From contig CAVZII010000004.1 in the NCBI GenBank assembly GCA_963775275.1, positions 1-64,000 of the forward strand: a stretch of DNA of 64,000 nucleotides, given 5' to 3'. A model generated the notes under the pieces. That model was not told the origin of the DNA, did no database searches, and was given only the letters and a program-made list of their open reading frames with translations. Below are positions 26,311-37,031 of this stretch, piece after piece. The first letter of the stretch is position 1, and each line of letters opens with the position of its first letter. The stretch comes from JANWHQ01 sp963775275. GTDB lineage: Bacteria; Pseudomonadota; Alphaproteobacteria; Caulobacterales; Caulobacteraceae. The position numbers and the translations under genes are program-made.

Positions 26311-27552
26311 ATGCCGACCGACCTTTTCGACGCCGAGCCCGAAGCCGTGGGGATGTCGGCCGCGCGGCTGGCGCGGCTGAGCCGGCATCTTCTGGAACGT
26401 TACGTGGCGCCCGGCCGCCTGCCCTGCGCCCAGGTGCTGGTCCACCGTCGCGGCCGGACGGTGTGGTCGAGCGTGCAGGGCCGCGCCGACCTCGAGCGCG
26501 GGCGACCGCTGGAGCCCGACGCCCTGGTGCGCATCTACTCCATGACCAAGCCGCTCACCTCCATCGCCTTCATGATGCTGGTAGAGGAGGGCCGCGCGGC
26601 CCTGGACGATCCGGTGGCGCGCTACATCCCCGCGTGGGAGGGCCTGGGAGTCTATGTCGCCGAGCGCGACGACGGCTTCATGACCCGCCGGCCCGACCGG
26701 CCGATGCTGGTCGTGGACCTGATGCGGCACACGTCGGGACTCACTTACGGCTTCCAGCAGCGCACGCCGGTGGACGCGGCCTATCGCGCCCGGGACATCG
26801 GGGTGATCGAGGGCAAGCGGCCGCTGGACGAGATGATCGCCGAGCTGGCCGCCCTGCCGCTGGAGTTTTCGCCGGGCGAGGCCTGGAACTATTCGGTCTC
26901 GACCGATGTGCTCGGCCATCTCGTGGGCGTGATCGCGGGCGAGCCGTTCGAGACCTTCCTGAAGCGGCGGGTGATCGATCCACTGGGGATGACGGACACG
27001 GACTTCCAGGTCGCGACGGACGAGGCCGGCCGGCTCGCGGCCTGCTATGCGGCCACGCCGGACGGGGGCCTCAGGCTGGCGGACGACCCGGCGACCAGCA
27101 GCCTCCACGCTCCGCCGGTGTTCGTCTCGGGCGGCGGGGGTCTGGTCTCCACTGCGGCGGACTATCTGAGATTCTGCCGCATGCTGCTGAACGGCGGCGA
27201 GCTGGACGGCCAGCGCCTGGTCGGCCCCAAGACCCTGAAGCTGATGGGATCGAACCACCTGCCCGGCGGGCGAGACCTCGGCTCCATGTCGCAGTCGCTG
27301 TTCAGCGAGGCGACCAACGAGGGCGTGGGCTTCGGCCTGGGCTTCGCCACCACGCTCGATCCCGCCAAGACGCTGCTGCCCGGCTCGGCCGGCGACATGT
27401 ACTGGGGCGGCGCGGCAGGCACCTACTTCTGGGTCGACCCGGCCGAGGATCTGGCGGTGGTGTTCGTCACCCAGCTCCTGGGCGCGCCCCAGGTGTTGCG
27501 ACGCGAGCTGAGGACGCTGGTCTATTCAGCGATCACCGACGCGAACGGGTGA
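26311..27552 (+). CDS. Serine hydrolase of the class C beta-lactamase / esterase family
   Basis: The ATG at 26311 follows GAGGAAGGA. The 413-aa protein has SxxK in RIYSMTKPLTSIAFM (Ser about residue 76), a YxS-type motif in AWNYSVSTDVLGHLVGVI, and GGAAGTYFWVDP, which fits the third (HxG/WxG-type) motif. There is no signal peptide, so it is probably a cytosolic esterase-type member rather than a periplasmic beta-lactamase. The family includes EstB-like esterases and acyltransferases. The substrate cannot be told. Confidence 0.82.
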   Translation: MPTDLFDAEPEAVGMSAARLARLSRHLLERYVAPGRLPCAQVLVHRRGRTVWSSVQGRADLERGRPLEPDALVRIYSMTKPLTSIAFMMLVEEGRAALDDPVARYIPAWEGLGVYVAERDDGFMTRRPDRPMLVVDLMRHTSGLTYGFQQRTPVDAAYRARDIGVIEGKRPLDEMIAELAALPLEFSPGEAWNYSVSTDVLGHLVGVIAGEPFETFLKRRVIDPLGMTDTDFQVATDEAGRLAACYAATPDGGLRLADDPATSSLHAPPVFVSGGGGLVSTAADYLRFCRMLLNGGELDGQRLVGPKTLKLMGSNHLPGGRDLGSMSQSLFSEATNEGVGFGLGFATTLDPAKTLLPGSAGDMYWGGAAGTYFWVDPAEDLAVVFVTQLLGAPQVLRRELRTLVYSAITDANG

Positions 27553-27700
27553 GCGAAGCGGGCATTCCAGGCTCCCTCTCCGGCGCGGATCCAGACGGGC
27601 TTCCAACCCTCGCGAGCGTTCCGCCCGGCGCCAGGGCCCGACTTCGGCGCCGCTCTGAGACACGACCCTCGGACGGCGAGCGCCGCCTGCGTCAGCGGCT

Positions 27701-29080
27701 CTACCGGCCAGGCCCGCCCGCAGCGAAACCGGCGCCGACGATCCCGGCGACGGCGTCCGCGTCGTAAAGGGCGCTGTCCACCTTGAGGTAGGCCACCTGC
27801 TCGTCCGGCGCGGCGACGGCTTCGACCACGCCCGGAACCTCGGCGAGCGAGGCCACGATCGCGGCCATGGCGGCCGGGTCATGGCCCTCCAGGCGGACGA
27901 TCCGACCGGAATAATGGCCGGGGCGGCGCATGGTCGCGGCGATGGCGAACCAGACCAGGGCCACGGCCACGGCGAACAGGAAGACGCCCTTGGCGCCGTC
28001 GAGCCCGGAGACCCACCCCCCGACGGCGCCGCCGACGAAGATGCCCATGAACTGCGAGCTGGAATAGACTCCGCTCGCCGTCCCCTTCGCGTCCGCCGGC
28101 GCGGTCTTGGTGATGAGCGACGGGAGCATCGCCTCCATGATGTTGAAGGTCGTGAAGAAGGCCAGGAGCGCCAGGGCGACGGTGACCGCCCGCCAGGGCG
28201 CGAAGGCCAGGGCCGCCAGGCTGGCGACGAGGAGGAGGATGGCGGCGAGGAAGACCTCCTTCATACGGCCGCGCGCCTCGGCCACGGCGATCGCGGGGAT
28301 CATCAGCACAACCGAGCCCGCCAGGACGGGAAGGTAGAGCTTCCATTCGGCGGCGGCGGGAAGGCGGAAGGCGGTCGAGATGACGTGGGGAACCGCGAGG
28401 AAGCTGGCGGTCAGGATCAGGTGAAGCGCGAAGATCGCGACATCGAGCCGGAGCAGCTCGCCGTCGCGCAGCACCCGGCCGAGCATGGCGGGGACCGGCT
28501 CGGCCCCCCGGTGGCGGACCAGCCGGGCGGGCGTCGGCACGGCCAGCAGGGTCACGCCGATCCCCACGACCGCGAGCAGGGCGGTGAACCAGAACACGCC
28601 GCTGAGGCCGAACCCCGCCGCGACGGCGGGCCCGACCAGGATGGCGACGACGAAGGACAGGCCGATCGTCATGCCCACGATCGCCATCGCCCGGGTGCGG
28701 ACCTCCTCGCGCGTGGTGTCCGCGACCAGGGCGAGGATCGACGAGCCGACCGCGCCGCATCCCTGGACGATCCGCCCGATGACCACGCCGCGGATGGTGT
28801 GGGCCATGGCCGCGACGACGCTGCCGGCGCCGAACAGGGCCAGGCCCCCGCAGATCACGGTCTTGCGGCCGATCCTGTCCGACACCAGGCCGAACGGGAT
28901 CTGCAGCAGGCCCTGGGCCAGGCCGTATCCCCCGAGCGCCAGGCCGATCAGGGCCGGGGTCGCGCCCGGCAGCCTGTGCGCGTAGCTGGCGAACACGGGG
29001 TAGATCATGAACAGGCCCATCAACCGCAGGGCGAAGATGGAGGCGAGGGCGATCGATGCGCGGGTTTCGGTCTTGGTCAT
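27701..29080 (-). CDS. MFS transporter of YajR type with C-terminal ferredoxin-like domain
   Basis: The 459-aa protein has 12 membrane spans and the MFS signature GLVSDRIGRKTVICGGLALF. A soluble C-terminal domain of about 65 aa (from RIVRLEGHDPAAMAAIVA to the end) has a beta-alpha-beta pattern, like the YAM domain of E. coli YajR. YajR-type proteins are proton-driven exporters of unknown substrate. The gene converges on the serine hydrolase with a 148-bp gap and diverges from the gene at 29183. Confidence 0.78.
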   Translation of the reverse strand: MTKTETRASIALASIFALRLMGLFMIYPVFASYAHRLPGATPALIGLALGGYGLAQGLLQIPFGLVSDRIGRKTVICGGLALFGAGSVVAAMAHTIRGVVIGRIVQGCGAVGSSILALVADTTREEVRTRAMAIVGMTIGLSFVVAILVGPAVAAGFGLSGVFWFTALLAVVGIGVTLLAVPTPARLVRHRGAEPVPAMLGRVLRDGELLRLDVAIFALHLILTASFLAVPHVISTAFRLPAAAEWKLYLPVLAGSVVLMIPAIAVAEARGRMKEVFLAAILLLVASLAALAFAPWRAVTVALALLAFFTTFNIMEAMLPSLITKTAPADAKGTASGVYSSSQFMGIFVGGAVGGWVSGLDGAKGVFLFAVAVALVWFAIAATMRRPGHYSGRIVRLEGHDPAAMAAIVASLAEVPGVVEAVAAPDEQVAYLKVDSALYDADAVAGIVGAGFAAGGPGR

Positions 29081-29182
29081 GGCTGCGCCCGTGGCTTAAC
29101 GGCCGCCGCCCGCTTTGGGGAGAGGTTTTCGACGAATGCGCGGGTGCGGGCGGGGCGGTCGGCTGGGCGGAAGGAGGGGACG

Positions 29183-29764
29183 ATGGCCGCTGATCCCTCG
29201 GGCCAAGACCCCAAGGCGCTCTGGAAGGAGCTGGAACCGGAGACCGATCCCGTGACCCTGGACCAGATCCACGCCATCGCGCGCAAGCTCGACCGCAAGG
29301 CGCGGCTGGCGCTGATCGCCTTCTTGCTGGTGGTCATCGTCGCGGCCTTCGCCGGCGGGCAAAGGTGGCAGACCACCCACGACGCGCTGACCAGGACGAA
29401 CGTCCTGCTCATCATCGGCGGGCTGCTGCTGAGCGGCTATCTGTCGTCGCGGGTGCTGTTCCCCTCGCGCGATCCGTCGGAGCCGGCCGGGGCGTACCTG
29501 CGCCGGCGCCTGCAGCGCTCGCTCGCCAATGTGCGGGGCGGCTGGATGATCACGGTGACGCCGCTCCTGCCCAGCCTGGTCCTCAGCTTCTACGCCGCCT
29601 ACGGCCGCCATCTGGCCGGGCCCTACCCCGGACCGACCTGGGCCAGGTTCCTGCCGCTGGCGGTGCTCGCCGGCGCGCTCGTCTTCGTCCTGGCGAGGAC
29701 GAGGCGGGGCGAGCGGCGGATCAGGGCGCAGCTCGAGGAGGTGGACCAGCTGCTGAAGAGCTGA
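29183..29764 (+). CDS. Hypothetical membrane protein
   Basis: The ATG at 29183 follows GGAAGGAGGGGACG, an excellent site. The 193-aa protein has four hydrophobic segments, starting LALIAFLLVVIVAAFAGG near residue 42. The N-terminus is acidic and the C-terminus is a charged helix (TRRGERRIRAQLEEVDQLLK). No family recognised. It is divergent from the YajR-type transporter. Confidence 0.68.
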   Translation: MAADPSGQDPKALWKELEPETDPVTLDQIHAIARKLDRKARLALIAFLLVVIVAAFAGGQRWQTTHDALTRTNVLLIIGGLLLSGYLSSRVLFPSRDPSEPAGAYLRRRLQRSLANVRGGWMITVTPLLPSLVLSFYAAYGRHLAGPYPGPTWARFLPLAVLAGALVFVLARTRRGERRIRAQLEEVDQLLKS

Positions 29765-29887
29765 CCGGCGGGCGCGCGGTCCGGAAAAGGGGTCAGAGTC
29801 ATTTTCGGGCCGTCGTCACCCCCCGCGGCCAGCAGCCGTCGAGACGGAAAATAACTCTGACCCTTTGCCCCCGACCCTTTTTTCCCC

Positions 29888-30797
29888 TCAGGGCGCCTTG
29901 GGGGGCGGGCTCATGCGGACGATGCTCCCGTCGTCGTTGGCCTGGGGCGAAGGCGTCGAGCCCAGGTTGACGCTGAGGGTGTGCACCCCACGGATCTTGC
30001 CGTCGATGAAGCGGAAGGTGTGGACGTCGGGCATGCCGGTCCTGCTGTCGCCGAAGCGGCAAAACACGTTGATGACCCCCTTGTCCTCGTCGATCAGGAA
30101 GTCGCGGTTGACCAGGTAGAGGACGCCCGGCGGAATCCCCACCTCGCATGAGGCGTGCGGATCGCCGCTGCGGTTGGTGTAGGCCGCCGCCCTCCAGCCG
30201 CGCGCAGGGCGTGCCCCAGGGCACCTCCTGGAACTTGTCGGCGAACGAATCCAGATAGGCGTTGGCGCCCCGGATCATCTCGGCCGGAGGCGTCTTCTGG
30301 TACTTGTAGATGTCGCCCCAGTCCTCCTGGCTGCTGTACTTCAGGTAGGCGTTGGCGTTGAACAGCCAGTCGCCCTTATCGGTGACCAGGCTGTCGACCC
30401 GCAGGATCTTGCCGTCGCTCATGTAGAGGCGCGTGCCGATAACATAGGGATGGCCGCCCCCGGTCACGATGATCTGGGTGAAGGTCTTGCAGCGCTTGGG
30501 ATCGTGGAAGCTGATGGCGTTCGCGACCGGCAGCCTGGTGTTCCAGAGGCCCTTGTCGCGATCGACCGTCGCCATGTTCTCCAGGAAGTGGGCGTTGGCC
30601 GCAAGCGGCAGGCCAGAGATGTCGCCCTTGCCCTGGGCGTCCACATAGGCGTCGGTCGCCGCCTTCAGCTCGGCCGAGGTGCAGGTGGGTTTATCGGGCA
30701 GCGGCGCATACGGGCTCGGCGCGGGCGGCCCGGGCTGGGCGGCGGCGGCCCCGGCGGCGCCGAGAAAGAGGCCGACGAGCAGCAGTTTCCTGAACAT
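29888..30797 (-). CDS. Secreted hypothetical protein, paralogue of 31509-32609 (frame broken near 30193)
   Basis: The ATG at 30797 starts a signal peptide (MFRKLLLVGLFLGAAGAAAA). The first frame reads CTSAELKAATDAYVDAQGKG and on to VPWGTPCARLEGG, then loses sense. Removing one G in GGCGGCGGCC restores AYTNRSGDPHASCEVGIPPG and VLYLVNRDFLIDEDKGVINV in the second frame, ending at 29888. The restored protein has about 302 aa. The layout resembles the protein at 31509-32609 (helical start, LPLAxNAxxxEN-type segment, Cys-containing middle, RDFLIDEDKG / RRWLIADPERG). The function is unknown; the fold may be two NTF2-like domains. Confidence 0.6.
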
Positions 30798-30995
30798 GGC
30801 GTTTTTCCCCTGTCGAAGCGCCAGACGAAACACGAAGAGACGGCGGATTCAACTCGGGGCCGGCGCGGGGCGGCTCGGGCGGACCGCCTCAAGCCCCACG
30901 GAGGACGGGCGCGACGTGTCCTCGCATGGCGTTGAAGCGCCCCCCTGGATCGGCCCAGGCCGGGGCGGACTTCGCCGGAGGGCGAAGACTTTGCG

Positions 30996-31121
30996 TCAGC
31001 CCGTGAAGGCGCGGGCCATGTCCATGACGCGGTCGTACATCCAGAGCCACGCCAGGCCGGACCCGGCCAGGAGCAGCATCAGCGGAATCACGGAAAATCC
31101 GGACGAGGATCTTGAAGGCAT
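30996..31121 (-). CDS. 41-aa single-span membrane peptide
   Basis: An ATG at 31121 follows GGGGAGGAGCG, a strong site. The frame encodes one hydrophobic segment (FSVIPLMLLLAGSGLAWLWM) and a short polar tail (YDRVMDMARAFTG). The frame is open further upstream, but the ribosome site favours this start. No family recognised. Confidence 0.5.
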   Translation of the reverse strand: MPSRSSSGFSVIPLMLLLAGSGLAWLWMYDRVMDMARAFTG

Positions 31122-31364
31122 GGGCGTCGCTCCTCCCCGAGCACGAACCATGATCCGCGAGCGCGCCGCCTCTTCGGGCGGTCGACTCCACCCGAGCACT
31201 ATCACCCGAGCTGAAACATTATTGCAAGAATGAAACCATCACATGGGCGTCATGCCGCAGGCTCATGCGGGAAAGGTCGGCCGGTCCTGGGCACGGAGCG
31301 ACCTGCGGCGCGCCCCCTCCGGCCCCCGAACAAGCTCGCCGGCCGTCTCCCCCGGACGAGGAGC

Positions 31365-31490
31365 CTCTTGGCCTGATGATCTTCCCCCTCTGGGAGAAGT
31401 GTCGCCCGCCAGGGCGAGGAAGGGGGCCTTGCCCCTTCCGGTCCTTCAGACCACCTCCCCTGTTTCACGGGGGAGGACCACGCCTCGTCC
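31365..31490. repeat. REP-like repeats in a gene-free stretch
   Basis: GATGATCTTCCCCCTCTGGG AGAAG and CACCTCCCCTGTTTCACGGG GGAGG are palindromic units of the families seen at 11805 and 9455. The gap from 31122 to 31508 shows no coding sequence I can support. Confidence 0.5.
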
Positions 31491-31508
31491 TCCGCGAGGG
31501 CGTCGCCC

Positions 31509-32609
31509 CTACTTGCCGCTGAGGCCTCCGGGCCAGCCGGAGCTCATGCCGTAGGGGGCCGAGTTGCCGACCGCCTCGACGAGGTCGATCTTGCCGTCGG
31601 GCGTGATCTTGAAGGCCTCCACGATCTGGATCGAGGACGGGCGGCTGAAGAAGCTCATGTCGTAGTCCTTGCCGTTGGTCAGGTGGACCACCGGCACGGT
31701 GCCCGCGTGCTTGAAGATGGCGAAGGCCACCGCCACGCCCCGCTCCGGATCGGCGATCAGCCAGCGGCGGTCGACGATCTGGGTGACCACGCCGTAGTAG
31801 CCGGTGGAGAACTGCTCCTTGCAGCCGAAGGAGAAGGGCTGGAAGTCCTGGCCGGCCTGGATGGTCGTGTTGTTGGTGGTCGCCACACCGTTCTCGAGCC
31901 GGTTGCAGGTGGGCGTGAACGGATAGTAGCCGTGGCCGTCGTCCCGCTGGAGGCCCTCGAAGTAGTAGTCGGCGTCGGTGATCAGCTCCTGGCGGGTCAG
32001 GCGCTTGTCGACCGGCACGGTCTCGAACCAGGGCGCGGGCGCCTGGCCCATCTTGTCGAGGTTGTCGATGCCGGCGTCGTTCCAGGAGGGCCCCGCGCCT
32101 TTCTTGTAGAACACCGTCTCGATCTCGGTGATGCGGTTAAGCTGGACCCTGACGCGCAGAGCCATGAGGTTCTCGGCCTGGTGCTTGCCCTGGCCCTCCT
32201 TCATGGTGCGCATGACCACGATCTGGCCGTCGTCGGGATCGGCGAAGTAGTGCTTGTAGGCCCCGAAGCCCGAGGCCGTGGCCCAGAAGCCGTCGCCGAC
32301 CTTCAGCTTGGATCCGCCCTCGGTGTACTTCACGTCCTGGGACAGGGGCAGCTTGGACGCGTCGTGGGCGACCATGGCTTCGGCCACCTGGTCGGCCAGG
32401 CCCTCCAGGCACGCCCGGTCGCAGTTGGACGGGACAGGCTGGGGCGGACGCGGCGTCTGGGAGATCGGGAAGCCGTGCGGGCCCACCGTCGGCTCGGGGG
32501 CGGGCGGCGCCGGCGCGGCCGGCTTGGACTTGGCGAGGGCGAGCCCGCCCGCGCCTGCGATCAAGAGCGCCGCAACGGCCGTCATGCCGGCCAAGGTCCT
32601 GGTCCTCAT
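31509..32609 (-). CDS. Secreted hypothetical protein with NTF2-like pattern
   Basis: The 366-aa protein has a signal peptide (TAVAALLIAGAGGLALA) and a Pro-rich linker. The mature part reads CDRACLEGLADQVAEAMVAH, KLPLSQDVKYTEGGSKLKVG, and GFWATASGFGAYKHYFADPD, then LRVRVQLNRITEIETVFYKK. This LPLxxxVxxTExGxxLxxGxGFW pattern occurs in a large uncharacterised family and suggests a cone-shaped NTF2-like fold. The second half repeats a similar design (NRLENG... RRWLIADPERGVAVAFAIF). It is probably periplasmic; the reaction is unknown. Confidence 0.62.
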   Translation of the reverse strand: MRTRTLAGMTAVAALLIAGAGGLALAKSKPAAPAPPAPEPTVGPHGFPISQTPRPPQPVPSNCDRACLEGLADQVAEAMVAHDASKLPLSQDVKYTEGGSKLKVGDGFWATASGFGAYKHYFADPDDGQIVVMRTMKEGQGKHQAENLMALRVRVQLNRITEIETVFYKKGAGPSWNDAGIDNLDKMGQAPAPWFETVPVDKRLTRQELITDADYYFEGLQRDDGHGYYPFTPTCNRLENGVATTNNTTIQAGQDFQPFSFGCKEQFSTGYYGVVTQIVDRRWLIADPERGVAVAFAIFKHAGTVPVVHLTNGKDYDMSFFSRPSSIQIVEAFKITPDGKIDLVEAVGNSAPYGMSSGWPGGLSGK

Positions 32610-32748
32610 CGAAAGCCCCCTATCGAATGCTCGCCGCGCGTGCGTGCGCGCGTTGGTAAGGGACCCTGGCTTGTCGGTTTGACGCTGTCAATCGACCCGC
32701 CTCCGCCCGAAGGCATGTATAGTCGGCGGTGGAGAAGGGGCGGCGGGC

Positions 32749-34380
32749 GTGGTGATCTTCCTCATCCTGCAGAGACCGGGCTTCATCCGGTACTTCGAGC
32801 CGTCGCTGCGGATCCTCGCCGAGCGCGGCCACCGGATCCACATCGGATTCCCGGGACGGCGCGAAGGCGGCGCCCAGGCGCGCCAGTGGTTCAACAAGTA
32901 CGGCGCGCCGAGGATCCAGGACGCGGGCGGGACGATGGGGCTCTACGCAGCGCTGGCGCGCGACCATCCGGGCGTGTCCTGGGGTTACGTGCGCCAGCGG
33001 CGCACCGACGGCTGGCAGGCGCTGGCGGACGACCTGCGGGCCTGTCGGGACCACCTGCGCTACTTCGAGCCGGCGTTCGAGAAGAGCCAGGGCCTGCGCG
33101 ACCGGTCCGCCTACCAGTCCGTGCCCACGGCCTTCGTGAAGCTGATGCAGCGGCCCCTGGCCCGGTCGGCGGCGGGTCGCCGGGTCCTGTGCGTCTTGCT
33201 GGACGCCTGCGAGGACGCCTTGCCCGTCAGCCGCTCGGCCATCGATGAGATCCGAGACGTCGCCCCGGACCTGGTCCTGGTCTCGCGCCTGATCGACTTC
33301 GGCTCGCCGCAAGCGGACTATGTGCAGGCGGCGCAGAGCCTCGGCATTCCCGTGGGCCTGCCGGTGGCGAGCTGGGACAACCTCACCAACAAGGGCCACC
33401 TGAGGCGCAAGCCCGACTTCATGACGGTATGGAACGAGGCCCAGAAGCGGGAGGCGATCGAGCTTCACGGCATGGCCGAGGACCGCATCCTGGTCACCGG
33501 CGCGCAACTGTTCGACGCCTGGTTCGGACGCGGGCCGTCACTGGACCGCCAGGCGTTCTGCGCGCGCCTGGGCCTGGACCCGGACCGGCTGATCCTGACC
33601 TATCTGTGCTCGTCGCGCTGGGTGGGCGCGGACGAGTCCGGCCTCGTGCGCCATTGGCTGAAGTCCCTTCGCCGGTCCAAGCAACCGCGGCTGCGGAACG
33701 CCAATGTCATTGTGCGGCCCTACCCCAAGCAAGGCGAGACCTGGGATCGGGCGCGGCTGTCCGACTTCGACCCGGTGCGCATCTGGCCGCCCGTCGGGAC
33801 GACGCCCACGACCGAAGCCGAGCGGAACGAGCTGTTCGACACCATCCACCACTCCGCCGCCGTTGTCGGCCTGAACACCAGCGCCCTGATCGAGGCGGCG
33901 ATCATCGGCCGGCCGGTGCTCGTGCTGATCGACCCGGAGCACCCGACCGCCGAATCCGGGACCTTGGGCACCCTGCACTTCCAGCACCTGATCGATCCCG
34001 AGCGGGGGGTCGCGGACGTATCGCCCTCGATCAAGGAACACCTGCGCCAGCTCACCCGGGCCATCAGCAGGCCGGACGTGAAGCGCCTGCGCCGCTTCGT
34101 CCAAAGCTTCGTGCGGCCGAACGGCGAAAGGCGGCCAGCCGCGCCAATCCTTGCGGACGCGATCGAGCGGGGCGCGGGCATGGCCCCGGCGGCGAGGCGG
34201 CGCGGGCCGGGGCCCGGCCAACTGGCGACGCGGGCTGCGCTGTTCCTGCTGCGGCCGGCGCTGACCTCGGCGCTCCGGCAAAGGATGACCAGCAGCGACG
34301 CGCCCCCGCTGCGCTCGCGCAAGGCGACGCGGGTGGCGGTCAAGGCGGCGCGGACCGAGGCCAAGGCGGCGCGGGCATGA
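32749..34380 (+). CDS. GT-B-fold glycosyl/glycerophosphate-transferase-like protein
   Basis: A GTG start at 32749 follows GGAGAAGGGG. The 543-aa protein begins VIFLILQRPGFIRYFEPSLR and has a Rossmann-like N-terminal half. A second half carries VGLPVASWDNLTNKGHLR, LILTYLCSSRWVGADES, and a donor-site-like segment HSAAVVGLNTSALIEAAIIG RP. That SxxxxGxNTSxxxE pattern is seen in CDP-glycerol glycerophosphotransferase and related capsule enzymes. The last 60 aa are basic and Ala-rich. It likely acts in surface polysaccharide synthesis; the substrate is unknown. Confidence 0.6.
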   Translation: MVIFLILQRPGFIRYFEPSLRILAERGHRIHIGFPGRREGGAQARQWFNKYGAPRIQDAGGTMGLYAALARDHPGVSWGYVRQRRTDGWQALADDLRACRDHLRYFEPAFEKSQGLRDRSAYQSVPTAFVKLMQRPLARSAAGRRVLCVLLDACEDALPVSRSAIDEIRDVAPDLVLVSRLIDFGSPQADYVQAAQSLGIPVGLPVASWDNLTNKGHLRRKPDFMTVWNEAQKREAIELHGMAEDRILVTGAQLFDAWFGRGPSLDRQAFCARLGLDPDRLILTYLCSSRWVGADESGLVRHWLKSLRRSKQPRLRNANVIVRPYPKQGETWDRARLSDFDPVRIWPPVGTTPTTEAERNELFDTIHHSAAVVGLNTSALIEAAIIGRPVLVLIDPEHPTAESGTLGTLHFQHLIDPERGVADVSPSIKEHLRQLTRAISRPDVKRLRRFVQSFVRPNGERRPAAPILADAIERGAGMAPAARRRGPGPGQLATRAALFLLRPALTSALRQRMTSSDAPPLRSRKATRVAVKAARTEAKAARA

Positions 34381-34419
34381 AGACGACCGCCGGGGGGTCC
34401 CGGCGGGCCGCGCACTATG

Positions 34420-34555
34420 CCTCATCCCGGAAAGAGAAGGAGGGACCCGCTGCGAAGCAGCGGGAGGATGAGGGATTGGGTACGGCCTGGGCGTACCCCC
34501 TCGCCTTCCCACGCCTATAGCGCGGGCCCCTTCCTGTCCCCATGGGAGAGGCGTG
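34420..34555. repeat. REP-like repeats between convergent genes
   Basis: CCTCATCCCGG ... AAGGAGGGACCCGCTGCGAA GCAGCGGG AGGATGAGG forms one long hairpin. A second unit (CCTTCCCACGCCTATAGCGC GGGCCCCTTCC) follows. They lie just past the tuf stop and could end its transcript. Confidence 0.55.
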
Positions 34556-35746
<1,191 letters not shown>

Positions 35747-35789
35747 GGTTCACCTTCGTGGCGGACAGCGGGGGGACGGGTCTGGACTC

Positions 35790-35863
35790 TGGAGCGGGTA
35801 GCGGGAATCGAACCCGCATCCTCAGCTTGGAAGGCTGCTGCACTACCATTGTGCTATACCCGC
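35790..35863 (-). tRNA. tRNA-Gly (anticodon TCC)
   Basis: The reverse strand folds as a 74-nt tRNA with encoded CCA. The acceptor GCGGGTA pairs with TACCCGC. The anticodon loop is CTTCCAA, and the T arm reads GCGGGTTCGATTCCCGC. It lies 43 bp upstream of the tuf start. Confidence 0.95.
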
Positions 35864-35917
35864 GGCGGTCTTGCTCCTTGTGTGATCCGGGGCGGCGAAG
35901 CAGGCCGCGTCGGCGCG

Positions 35918-36003
35918 TGGTGGGGGAAGTAGGACTCGAACCTACGAAGGCGTAAGCCAGCGGATTTACAGTCCGCCCCCTTTGCCGCTCGGGACATTCC
36001 CCC
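35918..36003 (-). tRNA. tRNA-Tyr (anticodon GTA)
   Basis: The reverse strand folds as an 86-nt tRNA with encoded CCA and a long variable arm, as expected for Tyr. The acceptor is GGGGGAA, the anticodon loop CTGTAAA, and the T arm GTAGGTTCGAGTCCTAC. It is probably co-transcribed with tRNA-Gly and tuf. Confidence 0.95.
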
Positions 36004-36112
36004 GACGCGCGCGATCGGGCATGCAACTCCAGGCCTGCGCCGCAGGTTCCGCCCGCCAGGGGCCTCACCGCAACGACGGCCCTTCGGCCCCAAATCAAGA
36101 GCGCGTCTTATA

Positions 36113-36907
36113 GTGATGCAGAACCGCCGACGCAACGACCGCAACGCCCGCCCCGAGAAGGGGAATTTCCGCCGCCCCGGCGACCGCCACGCAGGGGCCT
36201 CCGCCTGGCTCTGGGGCCGCCATCCTGTGGAGGCGGCGCTGGGCAATCCTCGCCGCGAGGACGCCCGGCGCCTCGTGCTCGCGCCCGGCCGCACGATCGC
36301 CGGCGCGCCGCCGCCCGGCCGGCGCTGGCCCGAAGCGGAGACGATGGAGCCCGCCGAGATCGCCCGCCTGTTGCCGGCGGGGGCCGCGCACCAGGGCTAC
36401 GCCCTGCTGGCCGCGCCGCTGGACGGCGCCGAGCTGGAGGAGATGGCGGCGCCCGCGCGGGGCGTCATCGTCATGCTCGACCAGGTGACCGACCCGCAGA
36501 ACGTCGGCTCGATCCTGCGCTCGGCCGCGGCCTTCGGCGCGCGCGGCGTGATCCTGCAGGAGCGGCGCGCCCCTCCCCTGACCGGGGTGCTCGCCAAGGC
36601 CGCCGCCGGTGCGGTGGACAAGGTCCCGGTCGCGCGGGTCGTCAATCTGTCGCGAGCGCTTGATAGACTGGGCGACCTCGGCTGGCGCGCGATCGGGCTG
36701 GACTCGGCCGCCGACCGGCAGCTCGACGAGATTCTCGATGGATCACCGACAGTGTTGGTCCTGGGCTCGGAAGGTGAAGGCCTGCGACGCCTGGTCGCAG
36801 AGCACTGCGATACTGTCGCCAGCATTGCACAGGCCAAGGGATTCGAAAGTCTCAATGTGGCCGCGGCGGCCGCTGTGGCGCTCTTCCAGGCTGCAAAACT
36901 CGCCTGA
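36113..36907 (+). CDS. rlmB: 23S rRNA 2'-O-ribose methyltransferase, SpoU/TrmH (RlmB-like)
   Basis: The 264-aa protein starts at GTG 36113 or ATG 36116. The N-terminal substrate domain includes ASAWLWGRHPVEAALGNPRR. The SpoU motifs follow: VIMLDQVTDPQNVGSILRSA (motif 1), TVLVLGSEGEGLRRLV (motif 2), and FESLNVAAAAAVALFQ (motif 3), which form the trefoil knot. RlmB methylates G2251 of 23S rRNA. It diverges from the tRNA-tuf unit. Confidence 0.88.
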   Translation: MMQNRRRNDRNARPEKGNFRRPGDRHAGASAWLWGRHPVEAALGNPRREDARRLVLAPGRTIAGAPPPGRRWPEAETMEPAEIARLLPAGAAHQGYALLAAPLDGAELEEMAAPARGVIVMLDQVTDPQNVGSILRSAAAFGARGVILQERRAPPLTGVLAKAAAGAVDKVPVARVVNLSRALDRLGDLGWRAIGLDSAADRQLDEILDGSPTVLVLGSEGEGLRRLVAEHCDTVASIAQAKGFESLNVAAAAAVALFQAAKLA

Positions 36908-37031
36908 CCGGCGAACCTCACACCCTGTTCAACATCAACCTCTTGATTCCGGCCCGCGACGTGTCTTTTTGGTGGCTTCGCATAGTTGCCCAATGTTTGT
37001 GCAACGACAGGAACGGACAGGGGGGTCCCGG

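Noticed and set aside
27881..29764. 627-aa plus-strand frame
   Set aside because: The first part is antisense to the YajR-type transporter. Only the end from 29183 is a real gene.
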